This document shows positions 44,526 to 54,925 of a DNA stretch of 64,000 nucleotides, piece by piece. Source of the stretch: Beijerinckia sp. 28-YEA-48. GTDB taxonomy: Bacteria > Pseudomonadota > Alphaproteobacteria > Rhizobiales > Beijerinckiaceae. Position 1 is the first letter of the stretch; each line of letters opens with the position of its first letter. Location of the stretch: positions 186,001 to 250,000 of the forward strand of contig NZ_FNSI01000002.1 in assembly GCF_900104955.1 (NCBI RefSeq). The letters are read 5' to 3'. The position numbers were made by a program, and so were the translations under genes. Under the pieces are notes generated by a model. The model was not told where the DNA came from. It searched no databases and saw only the letters and a list, made by a program, of their open reading frames with translations.

Positions 44526-44618
44526 ATGCTCGATCAGATCGCCCTGAACAGAGTTATCGCTGCAGAGCGTGATCGCCGGCAGCCGATCGAATCCTCCACC
44601 CAGGCAGCCGCATCATGA
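44526..44618 (+). CDS. Possible 30-residue ORF linking importer and amidohydrolase genes
   Basis: A small open frame begins 2 bases after the DppF-like stop (MLDQIALNRVIAAERDRRQP, ten more residues) and ends in TGA at 44616-44618, overlapping the amidohydrolase ATG by four bases (ATGA). It matches no family I know. Its position suggests either translational coupling or that it is the remnant of a longer gene. It may not be expressed as a stable peptide. Confidence 0.3.
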   Translation: MLDQIALNRVIAAERDRRQPIESSTQAAAS

Positions 44619-45829
44619 CGCGCACCATTATCGTTAACGCACGCCCCTGGGGCGGTGAGCCGGTCGATCTGGAAATCGTCGACAGTGTCATTGCGGGGAT
44701 TACGCCGCACCGTCAGACTGCGGGCCGGGACGGCGACACCGTCGATGGTCGCGGGCGACTCATTCTGCCTGCTTTCACCGACATCCACACGCATTTGGAT
44801 TCGAGCCGGCTCGGCCTTCCATTCCGCCCGCACACCGGGGCACCCGATGTCTGGGGAATGGTGATGAACGATCGAGCCAACTGGAGATCCGCGGACGGCA
44901 CCGCCGCCTCGCGGGCAATCCACACCCTGGGACTGATGATCGCACGGGGAACAACGAGAGTCCGCAGCTACGCACAGATTGACGTCGATTGCGGGCTGGA
45001 GCGGTTCGAGGCGGTGTTGGCCGCTCGAGAGGCACACAGCGCGCGTTCCGATGTGAAGGTCATTGCGTTCCCGCAAACCGGGTTCTCCCGCGAGCAGGGC
45101 GTGCTGCCCCTGCTTGAAGAGGCACTGAGGTCGGGTGCAGACGTCATGGGTGGCATCGATCCATGTCAGCTCGAGCGGGATCCGGTACGTCACCTCGATA
45201 CCGTGTTCGGGCTCGCCCAGAAGTACCAGGTTCCGGTCGACTTCCATTTGCACGAGCCCGGCGATCTGGCCGTGTTCAGCGTTGAGCTGATCCTGGAGCG
45301 GGTTCGTGCGCTGGGAATGCGCGGGATGGTCAGTATTTCACACGCATACTCGCTTGGCGGCGTGTCAGAGTCCACAACCAGACGGCTGATCGAACAGTTC
45401 GCGGAGCTCGACATCGCGATGGCCACGGTTGCCCCATCCGTCAGCACCGCGCTGCCGCTCCGCAGCTTGGTGGAGTCTGGCGTTCGTATCGGCTTGGGCG
45501 AGGACGGCATGAGAGACTACTGGAAGCCATACGGCAATGCTGACATGCTCGACCGCACTTGGCAGCTAGCTTTCACCAACAACTTCCTGCACGATCAGGA
45601 CATCGAGATGTGTCTCGGTATAGGAACCATCGGCGGTGGTTCGATGATAGCGCCAGCCGAAGTCCCACGATTGGTTCGGGGTGGTTGTCAAGGGGTCGCG
45701 GTCGGAGATACAGCCGACCTCATCCTTCTCGACGGCCAGACCCCGACCTCGGCGGTCATGGACCGTTCCTCAGACCGAACCGTTTTGCGTAAAGGTCGCG
45801 TGGTTGCCGACCAACTGCAGCTAGTCTGA
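44615..45829 (+). CDS. Cytosine deaminase-like amidohydrolase
   Basis: A 404-residue amidohydrolase-superfamily enzyme of the cytosine deaminase branch. Metal and catalytic features are DIHTHLD (histidines 58 and 60), FHLHEPGD, the histidine in SISHAYSLGG, and an aspartate in GLGEDGMRDYWKPYG, where cytosine deaminase has GHDD. The last difference suggests another ring or amide substrate. Frequent actinobacterial homologues are annotated the same way. It follows the five importer genes, shares their GC-rich composition, and may hydrolyse the imported compound. Confidence 0.88.
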   Translation: MTRTIIVNARPWGGEPVDLEIVDSVIAGITPHRQTAGRDGDTVDGRGRLILPAFTDIHTHLDSSRLGLPFRPHTGAPDVWGMVMNDRANWRSADGTAASRAIHTLGLMIARGTTRVRSYAQIDVDCGLERFEAVLAAREAHSARSDVKVIAFPQTGFSREQGVLPLLEEALRSGADVMGGIDPCQLERDPVRHLDTVFGLAQKYQVPVDFHLHEPGDLAVFSVELILERVRALGMRGMVSISHAYSLGGVSESTTRRLIEQFAELDIAMATVAPSVSTALPLRSLVESGVRIGLGEDGMRDYWKPYGNADMLDRTWQLAFTNNFLHDQDIEMCLGIGTIGGGSMIAPAEVPRLVRGGCQGVAVGDTADLILLDGQTPTSAVMDRSSDRTVLRKGRVVADQLQLV

Positions 45830-45845
45830 ACCAAAAAAGTGCAAC

Positions 45846-46040
45846 GTGGTGGTGGCCCTTTGGCTGCCGTTGTCATTTGAGGGCGATCCGCTGAGCACGG
45901 TCGATCAGCCTCTGCTATGGCGTGAGCAGAACTCTGCCTTTCCCCGGGGAACGAGCTCAATGAGCAGGGACGTATTTACCAGGCTGATGCGTGGCTCGCG
46001 CATCTCGCTCGTCGTCGGACTAGCCACAACGACGCTCGGT
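45846..46040 (+). pseudogene. Truncated second DppC-like permease
   Basis: A frame of about 65 codons reads DPLSTVDQPLLWRE, then RDVFTRLMRGSRISLVVGL and ATTTLG. This is the first periplasmic loop and start of the membrane domain of a DppC-type permease (compare GRDIFTRILYGGR in the intact gene at 41611). Both ends are missing, and the GTDxxGRD part is garbled. The fragment is not a copy of the intact gene, so it comes from a second importer. It marks the right edge of the imported block. Confidence 0.65.
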
Positions 46041-46739
46041 CCCACCTCTCCCGCTAACGCATCGCTTCACCGATCGGAAACGACCAATAGTTGAGAATCG
46101 GCCGGACGCACAATTGGCTTCGCAAGCGGAGCCGGAATAGTTGTATTAGGGTAGGGCACTATCGACGACTGATTTTAAGCCGCCATAACACGTACGAATC
46201 TTACGCGATGCAAATTTTTCCATCTTCACTTATCAAGATCGATCAATCAGATGCTCTAAGGGTGCAGCTGGCGGCAGCCAATAGCTAAGAACAGCAACCA
46301 TCGCGCACAATACCGGTCAGCACACCGATAACGCCGCGTCGATATGCTTCTAGTACACGACGCATTTCAGTCTCTCTGATCGTGCTCACGCTGAGAGGGA
46401 AAAGAGATGCCATCTCGGAAGCGATTTCCATTATGATCTCGGTATTAGATTAGGCCTTGTCGATGACAAGATCGATACTCGATTTCTGCCTTCTGAAAGA
46501 TAGCGGAGTAAAGTTTCTTTGTGCATTGACTCCGGTCAATGCCTGAGAAATGATTTGTGCCTATGCTAGCTACATGCTGGGTCTATCTGACCGCTGGACA
46601 TTTCTCCCAGCAGTGCGATCGCACGAACGCCATTGAGGTCGGAAAGCGATAAGCGTGAGAGCCAGGCTGTCCCAACGCGCCGCATCGGAAAGTGTCGCCC
46701 GGAGCGGCTCTGTCCCACATTATTTATTGCGGTGAAGAA
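46041..46739. other. Gene-poor region with an inverted repeat
   Basis: No gene is recognised in this 699-base AT-richer stretch. A minus-strand frame of about 50 codons (46440-46300) is open but unfamiliar. At 46523-46542 there is a perfect inverted repeat with 8-base arms, GCATTGAC-TCCG-GTCAATGC. It lies about 200 bases upstream of the small membrane protein gene and could be an operator or the tail of a lost element. Confidence 0.45.
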
Positions 46740-47033
46740 ATGGCTGACCAGTCGAATTCTGCAGCTAGCAGCGGTTATTCGCAGAAGATCAGGCATGCAA
46801 TCGAGAGAATAAACGCCTGCCATATATTGAGTTTACTACTTTGGTACTGTTACCTTGTTTTTCTTCTTACGCTTCCTGTGATGCTTGGCGTGCCCAAGCT
46901 GAAAAACCCAATCCTGCTATTGTGGGGAGTTCTCATCGTGTACGCATTTATCGCCTACGGATATTTTTGCGTCGTAACGCCCTCAAAACGCCAATCAACA
47001 GACTACGCGCGAGATGTTGGCGAACCGAAATGA
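46740..47033 (+). CDS. Small membrane protein, unknown
   Basis: A 97-residue predicted protein with a polar N-terminus (MADQSNSAASSGYSQKIR), two hydrophobic segments (around LLWYCYLVFLLTLPVMLGV and ILLLWGVLIVYAFIAYGYF) and a charged tail. I do not recognise a family. The ATG at 46740 follows GGTGAAG and is preferred to one 16 codons upstream. Base composition is lower in GC than the flanking genes. It is isolated between the imported block and acsA. Existence as a gene is plausible because of the clean two-helix pattern. Confidence 0.45.
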   Translation: MADQSNSAASSGYSQKIRHAIERINACHILSLLLWYCYLVFLLTLPVMLGVPKLKNPILLLWGVLIVYAFIAYGYFCVVTPSKRQSTDYARDVGEPK

Positions 47034-47104
47034 GGAAACGTGCTTAAAATGATATCGTTTGCGAATGCAGCTTTGCATTTAACCTGACGATCTGCGTCGC
47101 GCGT

Positions 47105-49036
<1,932 letters not shown>

Positions 49037-49206
49037 GCAGGCCTCCCGAATAAAGGCGTATGCGGACATCATTGTCCATGAACAGAGCAAACGGTGCTAC
49101 ACAGATATTGGATAGAAAATTCTGAGAAAACTAATTAGACGCAATTCTATGAAGTATCGTTGTTGCTCGCATTCAATGTCGACGCCGCATTTATTTCATT
49201 ACACAT

Positions 49207-49836
49207 CTATCGAAGACCGTCTCGTTGGCTGACTTCAGCTGAGGTCAAGCCGCCCAGTCTTGCATCTAAACGACCCCTCGTCGCGCATGCGAATAACAGA
49301 ACAATCTCTGCGGGAGCCGGTGCATCTCCCAAGCACACGCTGAATGTGTCGTAGTGTGATCGGACATACAATGCATCTTTATGCGCCAAAGGAATATCAA
49401 TTGACGTCTGAGGCCCTCCAACTTTGCCCGTAGAAGGGATCCAGGCGAGGGCTCCGCCAAGAGCATCCCGAATGGGGCCAGCAAACTTCGTTGTCAAAAA
49501 CGCATTGCCATGTTCGTACTCCCCTAGGGAACCAACGACGCATGCCTTTCCGTAGCTTTCAACGGCACGACTACCCAGTACTAACTTGATTCGCCGCCCG
49601 AACTCGCGGCCCAAATGCTCCGACTGCTCGATAGCTTCGGAGAGATCATTCTGATAGCCGCCTGCATACGGGTTTCTGATAGCAACACCTATCGCGACCC
49701 GTTGTAAGGCTTCGCGATCTTCTATTCGCCCACCTTCGCTGATCAAGGTTTCATCAAAGAGTGCATACCATTTGCGGATACAGAGGCCGTTAAAATTTGG
49801 CTGCCACAAAAGCGGTACGGGATCCGTTTCGTCCAT
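49207..49836 (-). CDS. DUF1185 (amino acid synthesis) family protein
   Basis: A 209-residue protein of the DUF1185 family. Conserved segments are RVAIGVAIRNPYAGGYQNDL, VESYGKACVVGSLGEYEHGN, GGPQTSIDIPLAHKDALYVR (each quoted separately) and a late PAPAEIVLLFA. The family is called amino acid synthesis protein by databases but has no proven reaction; it often occurs in catabolic operons for nitrogen heterocycles and amides. It is the last gene of the twelve-gene minus-strand operon starting at 60695. Confidence 0.78.
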   Translation of the reverse strand: MDETDPVPLLWQPNFNGLCIRKWYALFDETLISEGGRIEDREALQRVAIGVAIRNPYAGGYQNDLSEAIEQSEHLGREFGRRIKLVLGSRAVESYGKACVVGSLGEYEHGNAFLTTKFAGPIRDALGGALAWIPSTGKVGGPQTSIDIPLAHKDALYVRSHYDTFSVCLGDAPAPAEIVLLFACATRGRLDARLGGLTSAEVSQRDGLR

Positions 49837-49877
49837 TCTTCTATACCATATGGCTATATGAAAACTATTGAACCGCG

Positions 49878-50282
49878 CTAAGCCGTTACAGCTACCACCT
49901 CGATCTCAATCAAATAGTCTTCACTAGCGAGCATGCTGACCTCGATAGAACTGCTTGCTGGGGCAGCATCTCCAAAATAAAGGCCCCGCAAATCAGACAG
50001 CTTCGCATACTCACTCATATCAACCACAAAAGTCGTAATTTTTACTATATCTCGCAAGCTGGCCCCAGCTGCTTCTAGGCATCGCCCGATATTCTCGACA
50101 ATTTTTTCAAACTGCTTACGCATATCTCCCTTGCCAACTGTTTGACCGTCGCTGTCTCGCGCTACTTGCCCCGCTAAAAATATGAGAGATCCCCCGGAGA
50201 TTTTCACAACTTGCGAATAAAGCGGCCTGCCAGCACTTTGGCGCGTGAATATTCCTTTCGGATGGATCTTCTCAATCTTCAT
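49878..50282 (-). CDS. Rid/YjgF family protein lacking the usual arginine
   Basis: A 134-residue protein of the Rid family. Features include LIFLAGQVARDSDGQTVG, EKIVENIGRCLEAAGASLRD and KITTFVVDM. The position that in RidA imine deaminases is the arginine of a PAR motif reads PASSSIEV here, so the carboxylate-binding arginine is missing. That places it in another Rid subfamily, perhaps with a different hydrolysis role in the operon. It lies 3 bases after the MmgE/PrpD gene. Confidence 0.88.
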   Translation of the reverse strand: MKIEKIHPKGIFTRQSAGRPLYSQVVKISGGSLIFLAGQVARDSDGQTVGKGDMRKQFEKIVENIGRCLEAAGASLRDIVKITTFVVDMSEYAKLSDLRGLYFGDAAPASSSIEVSMLASEDYLIEIEVVAVTA

Positions 50283-50285
50283 TCT

Positions 50286-51647
50286 TCAATTCCTCAGTGT
50301 GTGTAATGGGCTTTGCATAGCCTGCCCTAAAGCAGACAACGATTTATGATTCTGAAAGCTCTCGACAACATTCACCAGCTCGCCGGCAGCTTTGGTTCCG
50401 AGGCAAGGAATTACGAGCGCCTGAAATTTACTAAGTAGCCTTGACCCAAGTAGCGCGTAGTCCTGATACGGATCTGACACATCACTTTCCGCGGAATGCT
50501 CGATGCCTCCCTCGAGACATACCCTCACACTCGCCTGCGTAAGCGTGTACCCGTCCACGATTTCGACAACAATAATTTCCAACAAACTTTGAACTTCTGG
50601 CGCAACTATTTGACGTAAATCAAATACATCTAGTCGGGCCGTGTCGATTTGGTTGAGCGCATAAGAAACGAGCAAGCGGACACTAAACTTAGCTTCGGCT
50701 GCTGTCGTTGGGTTCTGAATGTTGCAAATCGTCTCATTCACAGCCCCAATGCGAACCACCACCTTCCGGATAGAAGACGTATCTATCCCTCCTCGCAGTA
50801 ACTTTAGTGCACACTCGATCGCCGCATGTGTTCCGTAGCAAGAAGCGTGAAACTTAAACAAATTACTTCTCAATTTGAATGTGCCTGGAATTTGCGACAG
50901 GGCCGCTTCGGCATTAAAGTTTGAACTCGTCGATCGACAAAATCCGCGAGGATCTCCAAATATATCTGAGCAACTAACTGCTCCAGCTTCAGAGAATATA
51001 GCTGCAGACATACCATTTCTTGATGCCAATCCGACCTGAAATGCCTTTCCCATGGTTCCAAATTGCGCTTTGAAACCGGAAGCACACATACTCGAAATGC
51101 CGAGGGCAGACGCGGTTTGATCACTGCTCAACCCAAGCAACTGACAAACTGCGATAGTTGTGGCGAATGTGCCTATTGTGGCACTTGCATGATAGCCACG
51201 GTCATAATGTCCGGGGGCAACCAATATTCCAATTCGACATCCCACTTCAAACCCAGCCACGTACGCGGAAATTAGCTTTTCAGGCGATATACAGCGATGT
51301 TGTGCAACAGCGATAATCGCGGGCCAAATAACAGCACTTAGGTGTCCCGGCAACGCCATATGAACATCGTCGTAATCTAAGACATGTCCCGCCGTGGCAT
51401 TTATCAACACAGCTTGTTCGAGAGATGCCCCGACACTATGGCCGATAATTGAGCAAACCCCGCTACCATCTGGCAATAGCCGATCAACTAAGGATTCAAT
51501 GCTCGGATCCGCAGAACCAGATATTGCAACGCCAATGAAGTCCAGTAGAGACAGTTTAGCTAGCTCAATGACATCAGAAGGTAGGCGCGCTTTATAAACA
51601 CCTTCACCGATCGCGATGAGTTCCTGAGTTATAGTAAAACGCGTCAT
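50286..51647 (-). CDS. MmgE/PrpD family protein
   Basis: A 453-residue protein of the MmgE/PrpD family, which includes 2-methylcitrate dehydratase, cis-aconitate decarboxylase and iminodisuccinate epimerase. Signatures are LSLLDFIGVAISGS, ATAGHVLDYDDVHMALPGHL, and FKFHASCYGTHAAIECAL. The start at 51647 is chosen at the family N-terminus; upstream in-frame ATGs would run toward the next gene. It should act as a dehydratase, decarboxylase or epimerase on a polycarboxylic intermediate of the pathway. The exact reaction is not evident. Confidence 0.9.
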   Translation of the reverse strand: MTRFTITQELIAIGEGVYKARLPSDVIELAKLSLLDFIGVAISGSADPSIESLVDRLLPDGSGVCSIIGHSVGASLEQAVLINATAGHVLDYDDVHMALPGHLSAVIWPAIIAVAQHRCISPEKLISAYVAGFEVGCRIGILVAPGHYDRGYHASATIGTFATTIAVCQLLGLSSDQTASALGISSMCASGFKAQFGTMGKAFQVGLASRNGMSAAIFSEAGAVSCSDIFGDPRGFCRSTSSNFNAEAALSQIPGTFKLRSNLFKFHASCYGTHAAIECALKLLRGGIDTSSIRKVVVRIGAVNETICNIQNPTTAAEAKFSVRLLVSYALNQIDTARLDVFDLRQIVAPEVQSLLEIIVVEIVDGYTLTQASVRVCLEGGIEHSAESDVSDPYQDYALLGSRLLSKFQALVIPCLGTKAAGELVNVVESFQNHKSLSALGQAMQSPLHTLRN

Positions 51648-51690
51648 GGTGAAGATGTCCGAGTTTTCAAGGCCCACTACGCTAGCTCTT

Positions 51691-52149
51691 TTAAGCGGCA
51701 TTCTCATACAATGCGACGACGCGATTTTGCTCCAAAATATTGTTACCATACAAAGTCAGGAACTCTTGGCGAGTGGGCGTTCCTGTGACTTTCGTATTGA
51801 GAGCATAGATCCAAAAGTAATAGTGATGAGCACCATGACCTGTAGGGGGCTGCGGTCCGAAATACTCACAGGAGTTCAACCCATTTGGGCCAATCCGAAT
51901 TCCTTTTGTATTACTGTCCACATGGGCAGTGGTCGGCGATATGCCATATACAATCCAATGCGTGAATCCATCAGGTAGAGGCGCATCCGGATCATGACAA
52001 ATCACGGCCAACTCCACAGCGTCACTTGGTACGCCGCTAATTAATAAAGACGGAGCAATATTGCCCTTGTCAGCAGCATATCGCTCCGGAATCATTTCGA
52101 GAGACCGAAAGTCGCTACTCTCAATACGAAGATCTTTAATATTCACCAT
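51691..52149 (-). CDS. PEBP family protein, YbhB/YbcL-like
   Basis: A 152-residue phosphatidylethanolamine-binding-like protein. The ligand-site motifs are VICHDPDAPLPDGFTHWIVY and GPQPPTGHGAHHYYFWIYAL (each 20 residues), as in YbhB/YbcL. The start at 52149 (MVNIKDLRI) is preferred to one 14 codons upstream. No signal peptide is present. Its place in a catabolic operon is unusual and suggests it binds or processes a pathway compound. Function is unknown. Confidence 0.88.
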   Translation of the reverse strand: MVNIKDLRIESSDFRSLEMIPERYAADKGNIAPSLLISGVPSDAVELAVICHDPDAPLPDGFTHWIVYGISPTTAHVDSNTKGIRIGPNGLNSCEYFGPQPPTGHGAHHYYFWIYALNTKVTGTPTRQEFLTLYGNNILEQNRVVALYENAA

Positions 52150-52227
52150 AGCTGAACCCCAGACACAAGATTGAAGAAGATGCTTCTGCATCTCCTTCTT
52201 TATTCAAGCGCGCTTATCGGCGATTGG

Positions 52228-53358
52228 CTACCAGGAGGAAACGCGCCGGAGTGGATCGTATCGCGCGGTCTCGAAGGCCTCTCGGTGTTGTTGATTTCCC
52301 TGCGAAAGAACCCGATTAGCAGTAAGGTCCTTCGACAACGCCTGGCAGCGATCGGTAATTGGCTTCATGCGCTGCTGCCAAGATTTTAATCCGGTCTCCA
52401 CATCTGGAATTTCAGACAGCTCCATTGCAAGGCTGTATGCGTTTACCATCGCGCAGCCGGCACCTTGCGCTAACGAAGGACACATCGCATGACCAGCGTC
52501 ACCGACGAGCGCGACGCGCCCTGCTGTCCATTCGTCGAGATAATTTGTTTCGTAGCGATCATATCGAGGCGATGGAACTTTAGCCGCTTCTCTGAGAACT
52601 GGCTCGAGAAATGGAAACATCTCCGCCCACGTTTCTAAATGAAGCGGAACCTGTGACCCACCAACATCATCGGCGGGTGCCATAAGTCCCAGATACAGCT
52701 CTTCATCGTTACACGGCGCATATAGTATGCGAAGAACGCTCGGCCAAAAGTTCCACATATCGATCATATTGTCCCAATCACCACTCCCGAGTGCTGATTT
52801 CATACGGGGCACAATAAGCCGAATAAGACCATCTCTCGAAACATCTCTGACCATCTTGAAGCCGATTGAGTCACGCACCTTGGAGCCAACACCGTCCGCG
52901 CCAACTACCAAATTGCTGGATAAGCGTTCTCCCGACGCCAGTGTTACGTATCCGTCCGTTGTGGCACTTACAACTTCAGAGTTTACGCGAATGTCGACAC
53001 CTACATCGATCGCTCGTTGAACAAGAGAATTGTGAAGGTGCTTTCGAGTCATAACGCGCCAGGGCATTCCGCCAAACGTTTCACGAGACTTTACGGCATT
53101 ATGCAAACGCGTTTCGTATACAGGAGGCGTCATCGAGCCGTTCAGGACGGCTTCCAGAACGCCTAGACCTTCAAGAACTCGAAGGCCATTGTGCCAAAGC
53201 ACAATTCCTGCACCAAAGGCACGCAGTTCCGGCCCTTTCTCGTGCAGCCGAACCGACCACCCTCGTTGTCTCAGGGCAATTGCTGCAGTCAGGCCAGCAA
53301 ATCCCCCGCCGGAGATTTCCGCGTGACGGTCTTTAGGAAACTTGAGCACACTAGTCAT
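52228..53358 (-). CDS. FAD-dependent aromatic hydroxylase
   Basis: A class A flavoprotein monooxygenase of about 376 residues. The dinucleotide-binding motif GGGFAGLTAAIALRQRG is near the N-terminus, the DG motif is GADGVGSKVRDS, and the GD motif is VALVGDAGHAMCPSLAQGAG. Relatives include salicylate and 6-hydroxynicotinate hydroxylases. It would hydroxylate, or oxidatively decarboxylate, a ring using NAD(P)H and oxygen. An ATG four codons upstream of the chosen start is also possible. It lies between the hydrolase and PEBP genes. Confidence 0.9.
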   Translation of the reverse strand: MTSVLKFPKDRHAEISGGGFAGLTAAIALRQRGWSVRLHEKGPELRAFGAGIVLWHNGLRVLEGLGVLEAVLNGSMTPPVYETRLHNAVKSRETFGGMPWRVMTRKHLHNSLVQRAIDVGVDIRVNSEVVSATTDGYVTLASGERLSSNLVVGADGVGSKVRDSIGFKMVRDVSRDGLIRLIVPRMKSALGSGDWDNMIDMWNFWPSVLRILYAPCNDEELYLGLMAPADDVGGSQVPLHLETWAEMFPFLEPVLREAAKVPSPRYDRYETNYLDEWTAGRVALVGDAGHAMCPSLAQGAGCAMVNAYSLAMELSEIPDVETGLKSWQQRMKPITDRCQALSKDLTANRVLSQGNQQHREAFETARYDPLRRVSSW

Positions 53359-53388
53359 CGTTACCACCATATGAATATTCGATTGATA

Positions 53389-54213
53389 TTATCGCCGATC
53401 TAGGCAGAAGGCTTCGATCATTCGTGTTACAAGGTCAGCGGCCTCTTCGTTCACATAATGATCGACGCCCTGAACTACGTAAGTAGACAAGTCCGGACGA
53501 AGATCGCGTGTCTTTTGAAAAGCTTCTTCGGAAACAAAGCTACTCTGCGCCCCACGAACAATCATCGCTGGACATTTCACGCGTAGCATAGAGGTTTCGA
53601 GCTCTTCTCTGAGGCCAATTACAGTTTGAACCATTGCACTCGGCGAAGCGCGAGGTCTCCATAGACCATCTTCTTCGACATATGCAGACTCAACACGCGT
53701 TCGAATTGCAGTGTCTGGCATTAATCTGTACCGATCACGAAGGTACTCCGTGATCTCCTCGCGAGAACGAAATCTGCGGTCTCCGGCAACTACGCGCTTT
53801 TCCAGCGCGTCGAAGACCTCGTTCTCGATAAATGGTGTAAAATCGATAGGTACGATTGATTTCACGAGATCGGGGTATAAGGCTGCCACGGCGATGCTGT
53901 TGCGCGATCCAAGTGAGTTGCCAACGACTGTTGCTGGCTCACCTCCATAAGACGCAATTATTTTCGCAATATCTTCAGCGAAGTCTCCGGCAGCGTATCC
54001 AGCATCGGGTTTATCACTCAACCCGTGTCCACGCTGATCGATCGCAACACATCGAGCCCGCCCAGACAAATTAAGAAGTATGGGGTCCCATATCGCGGAA
54101 TTTGACGTAACTCCATGCAGAAAAATAATTAGCTGTCCTGAGCCAACCTCTCTCAGATTCAATGTCAATTGGCCAAGATTGACACGCCTAGTCGATATAG
54201 TTGCTTTCGTCAT
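53389..54213 (-). CDS. Alpha/beta hydrolase
   Basis: A 274-residue alpha/beta-fold hydrolase. The oxyanion region is IIFLHGVTSNSAIW, the nucleophile elbow is VVGNSLGS, and the catalytic histidine is in GVDHYVNEE; the acid is probably in MIVRGAQSS, where serine stands at the usual aspartate spot, or nearby. The type matches carbon-carbon-bond hydrolases and N-formylmaleamate deformylase, so it may hydrolyse a ring-opened product or an amide. It lies 14 bases after the LivF-type gene. Confidence 0.87.
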   Translation of the reverse strand: MTKATISTRRVNLGQLTLNLREVGSGQLIIFLHGVTSNSAIWDPILLNLSGRARCVAIDQRGHGLSDKPDAGYAAGDFAEDIAKIIASYGGEPATVVGNSLGSRNSIAVAALYPDLVKSIVPIDFTPFIENEVFDALEKRVVAGDRRFRSREEITEYLRDRYRLMPDTAIRTRVESAYVEEDGLWRPRASPSAMVQTVIGLREELETSMLRVKCPAMIVRGAQSSFVSEEAFQKTRDLRPDLSTYVVQGVDHYVNEEAADLVTRMIEAFCLDRR

Positions 54214-54226
54214 TATTGTTTCCTAC

Positions 54227-54925
54227 TTAAGCGAAATAGGCCCGTTTAATCTCATCAGTGCGTAACGCTTCCTCTATGTCGCCTGACCACACGGCGCGAC
54301 CCGCAGCCAAAACTACGCAGCGTTCTGCCACTGATTGCGCTATCTCTAGATTCTGCTCAACGAGAAGAATACCGATGCCGGAAGCGCGAATTTGCTCCAG
54401 TATCCCGATGAGGGATCTAACAATTCCTACGGCGAGGCCCGCTGATGGCTCGTCGAGCAGTATCACTCGAGGGTTAGTTACCAGTGCTCGACCGATTGCG
54501 AGCATTTGCTGTTCTCCACCCGATAGCAGGCCCGCGTTTTGCTTTCGGCGCTCCGCAAGCTTTGGGAAGTAGGCGTAAATCTGATCTAGAGGAATAGAGC
54601 CACGTGACTCAGCGGCGTGCGATCCAGAAATCAAGGTCTCTTCGACCGTGAAAGATGGAAACAATTCACGCCATTGAGGAACAAGAGCAACGCCTTTCCT
54701 AACAATTCTATTTGCAGGAAGACCGTGCAACTGCAGATCACCGAGAAATACGCCGCCAGCGGCAGGCGACAGAAGACCGGCCATTGCTTCGACCGCAGAA
54801 GTCTTTCCAGCACCATTTGCACCGAGCAGGGCCAATGATTCTCCTGGCTCAAGCGTCAAACTTAGATTCTCGACAGCAATGATGTGCCCATATGTAACCT
54901 TGAGATTCTCAACGACGAACTTCAT
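54227..54925 (-). CDS. Branched-chain-type ABC ATPase, LivF-like
   Basis: A 232-residue ATPase with Walker A GANGAGKTS, the signature LSGGEQQM and Walker B VILLDEPSAGL. Its size and the GIGILLVEQN element identify the LivF branch. It overlaps the fused permease-ATPase gene by four bases (ATGA). With that protein and the LivH-like permease it forms a HAAT-type importer, which in catabolic operons often carries aromatic acids rather than amino acids. Confidence 0.93.
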   Translation of the reverse strand: MKFVVENLKVTYGHIIAVENLSLTLEPGESLALLGANGAGKTSAVEAMAGLLSPAAGGVFLGDLQLHGLPANRIVRKGVALVPQWRELFPSFTVEETLISGSHAAESRGSIPLDQIYAYFPKLAERRKQNAGLLSGGEQQMLAIGRALVTNPRVILLDEPSAGLAVGIVRSLIGILEQIRASGIGILLVEQNLEIAQSVAERCVVLAAGRAVWSGDIEEALRTDEIKRAYFA

